Part shown: in pieces, positions 6,405 through 7,833 of the stretch | Numbering within the stretch: position 1 is the stretch's first letter | Layout: every line of letters begins with the position of its first letter | From: an uncultured Prevotella sp. | Lineage (GTDB): Bacteria > Bacteroidota > Bacteroidia > Bacteroidales > Bacteroidaceae | DNA: 7,833 nt | Assembly: GCA_900769055.1 (NCBI GenBank) | Contig: CAAGFF010000130.1 | Coordinates: 1 to 7,833, forward strand | Reading direction: 5' to 3' | Notes under the pieces: model-generated | What the model was told of the DNA's origin: nothing | Seen by the model: the letters and a program-made list of their open reading frames with translations, nothing else | Database searches by the model: none | Made by a program: the position numbers and the translations under genes

Positions 6405-6460
6405 AACATTCAACTTTCAACATTCAACTTTCAATTTTCAATTTTCAACATTCAACTTTC
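6405..6460 (+). repeat. eight tandem AANNTTC heptamers upstream of prfC
   Basis: From 6405 to 6460 the sequence is eight uninterrupted 7-bp units. Units 1, 3 and 7 are AACATTC, units 2, 4 and 8 are AACTTTC, and units 5 and 6 are AATTTTC. The array can also be read as four 14-mers, three of them identical. It fills most of the 78-bp rfbD-prfC spacer and ends 9 bp before the prfC ATG, so it would be in the mRNA leader. Similar short AT-rich tandem repeats are common in Bacteroidota spacers as far as I recall. Confidence 0.9.
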
Positions 6461-6469
6461 AATCCCAAT

Positions 6470-7833
6470 ATGAACAAGGAAATAGAAAGAAGACGAACAT
6501 TCGCTATCATATCACACCCTGATGCCGGTAAGACAACCCTTACAGAGAAATTCCTGCTCTTCGGAGGACAGATACAGGTAGCTGGAGCCGTAAAGAGCAA
6601 CAAGATACGCAAGACGGCAACGTCCGACTGGATGGACATTGAGAAACAGCGCGGTATCTCCGTGTCTACGTCCGTAATGGAATTCGACTACCTGCCAGAG
6701 GGCACGGAGGGAGACCCATACAAGGTGAACATCCTCGATACACCGGGACACCAGGACTTTGCCGAAGACACCTACCGCACGCTGACGGCCGTTGACTCCG
6801 CCATCATTGTCGTAGACTCGGCAAAGGGTGTGGAGGCACAGACCAGAAAACTCATGGAGGTGTGCCGTATGCGCAACACGCCCGTAATAATCTTCATCAA
6901 CAAGATGGACCGTGAAGGACGTGACCCCTTCGACTTGCTCGACGAGCTTGAGGAAGAGTTGCAGATAAAGGTAAGACCTCTGTCATGGCCCATCGGACAG
7001 GGACTGCGGTTCAAGGGAGTTTACAACATCTACGAGCAGCAGCTTAACCTCTTCACTCCCAACAAGCAGCGCGTAACGGAGAAGGTTGCCGTAGACATCA
7101 ACTCCGCAGAGCTTGACAACCACGTCGGAGAGCGCGAGGCCCAGCAGTTGCGCGACGACCTTGAGCTAATAGATGGAGTATATCCCGAATTCGATGTCGA
7201 TACCTATCGGAGCGCAGAGGTTGCGCCAGTATTCTTCGGCTCTGCACTCAACAACTTCGGTGTGCAGGAATTGCTCAACTGCTTTGTCGAGATAGCCCCC
7301 TCACCCAAGCCAACAAAGGCAGAGGAACGAACCGTAGAGCCGGAGGAGCCGAAGTTCACGGGCTTCATATTCAAGATTACCGCCAACATCGACCCCAACC
7401 ACCGCAGCTGTATAGCTTTCTGCAAGGTATGCTCGGGCAAGTTCGTGCGCAACCAGCCCTACCAGCACATACGTCTGAACAAGACCGTACGCTTCTCGTC
7501 GCCAACACAGTTCATGGCACAACGTAAGAGCACCATCGAGGAGGCATATCCCGGTGACATCGTCGGACTGCCCGATAACGGCATATTCAAGATTGGCGAC
7601 ACGCTTACCGAGGGTGAGCTGCTCCACTTCCGCGGTCTGCCATCGTTCTCGCCCGAGATGTTCAAGTATATCGAGAACGACGACCCAATGAAGAGCAAGC
7701 AATTCCAGAAAGGACTTGAGCAGCTTATGAATGAGGGTGTTGCACAGCTGTTCGTAAACCAGTTCAATGGCCGCCGCATCGTCGGAACCGTAGGCCAGCT
7801 GCAGTTCGAGGTCATACAATACAGGCTTGAGAA
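6470..7833 (+). CDS. prfC: peptide chain release factor 3 (partial, cut by window end)
   Basis: RF3 is a translational GTPase that removes RF1 and RF2 from the ribosome after peptide release. The 454 complete codons present cover most of a protein usually about 525-530 aa; the last ~70 residues lie beyond the window. All GTPase motifs are visible: the P-loop HPDAGKTT (16-23), switch I arginine-glycine RGIS (61-64), DTPGH (90-94), NKMD (144-147), and the G5 motif GSAL (257-260). The RF3-specific features are the SHPDAGKTTLTEK opening, the QVAGAVKSNK segment and the MDIEKQRGISV stretch, which separate it from EF-G. Domain II begins near residue 300 (FTGFIFKITANID) and the GQLQFEV segment of domain III is near the window end. 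The start at 6470 gives the family's usual N-terminus. There is no Shine-Dalgarno; the heptamer array lies directly upstream. Confidence 0.97.
   Translation, partial: MNKEIERRRTFAIISHPDAGKTTLTEKFLLFGGQIQVAGAVKSNKIRKTATSDWMDIEKQRGISVSTSVMEFDYLPEGTEGDPYKVNILDTPGHQDFAEDTYRTLTAVDSAIIVVDSAKGVEAQTRKLMEVCRMRNTPVIIFINKMDREGRDPFDLLDELEEELQIKVRPLSWPIGQGLRFKGVYNIYEQQLNLFTPNKQRVTEKVAVDINSAELDNHVGEREAQQLRDDLELIDGVYPEFDVDTYRSAEVAPVFFGSALNNFGVQELLNCFVEIAPSPKPTKAEERTVEPEEPKFTGFIFKITANIDPNHRSCIAFCKVCSGKFVRNQPYQHIRLNKTVRFSSPTQFMAQRKSTIEEAYPGDIVGLPDNGIFKIGDTLTEGELLHFRGLPSFSPEMFKYIENDDPMKSKQFQKGLEQLMNEGVAQLFVNQFNGRRIVGTVGQLQFEVIQYRLE

Noticed and set aside
6405..6460. CRISPR-like repeat array
   Set aside because: Units are 7 bp, directly tandem and without spacers.
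7301..7819. Long minus-strand open frame opposite prfC
   Set aside because: It is a shadow of the RF3 gene, with no recognisable domain and no ribosome site, while the plus strand shows all GTPase motifs.

Overview
The window looks like a gut Bacteroidota chromosome, most likely Prevotellaceae, with a foreign 5' end. The Bacteroidota assignment of roughly 1684-7833 rests on several things. There is a run LysE transporter / DUF4924 / RmlD / RF3, and DUF4924 is a family I know from Bacteroidota. There are weak or absent Shine-Dalgarno sites, a TAnnTTTG-type -7 element, and AT-rich heptamer repeats in the spacers. The protein sequences also read as Prevotella-like. The first ~1.68 kb looks different: it is visibly more AT-rich, its one gene has a textbook AGGAGG Shine-Dalgarno, and that protein reads like a Clostridia/Lachnospiraceae membrane protein.

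Layout. 1-90: a cluster of small hairpins around AAGTGCGCCCT, the core of IncQ/MOB_Q-type transfer origins. 125-1663 (-): an uncharacterised protein with about seven membrane segments and a large C-terminal extracytoplasmic domain. About 1679-1690: a sharp junction. 1684-2640 (+): the C-terminal half of a ClC chloride channel/antiporter with two CBS domains, beheaded at the junction. 2641-3042: a 400-bp convergent intergenic region with two nested inverted repeats, one of them terminator-like for the gene on its right. 3043-4020 (-): ROK-family glucokinase. 4021-4187: a divergent promoter region. 4188-4853 (+): LysE-family exporter. 4934-5482 (+): DUF4924 protein. 5531-6391 (+): dTDP-4-dehydrorhamnose reductase. 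6405-6460: eight tandem AANNTTC heptamers. 6470-7833 (+): peptide chain release factor 3, running off the window's right end.

How the genes work together. The four plus-strand genes from 4188 are closely spaced and co-directional and could be one transcription unit, although their roles differ (export, unknown, rhamnose sugar nucleotide synthesis, translation termination). Glucokinase is divergent from them. The left part has no functional tie to the rest. It is either a mobilizable element from Firmicutes inserted in the clc gene or a chimeric metagenome assembly. The sequence alone cannot decide between these, but the oriT-like structure makes the mobile-element reading worth testing. No CRISPR array, rRNA, tRNA, transposase or relaxase gene is visible.
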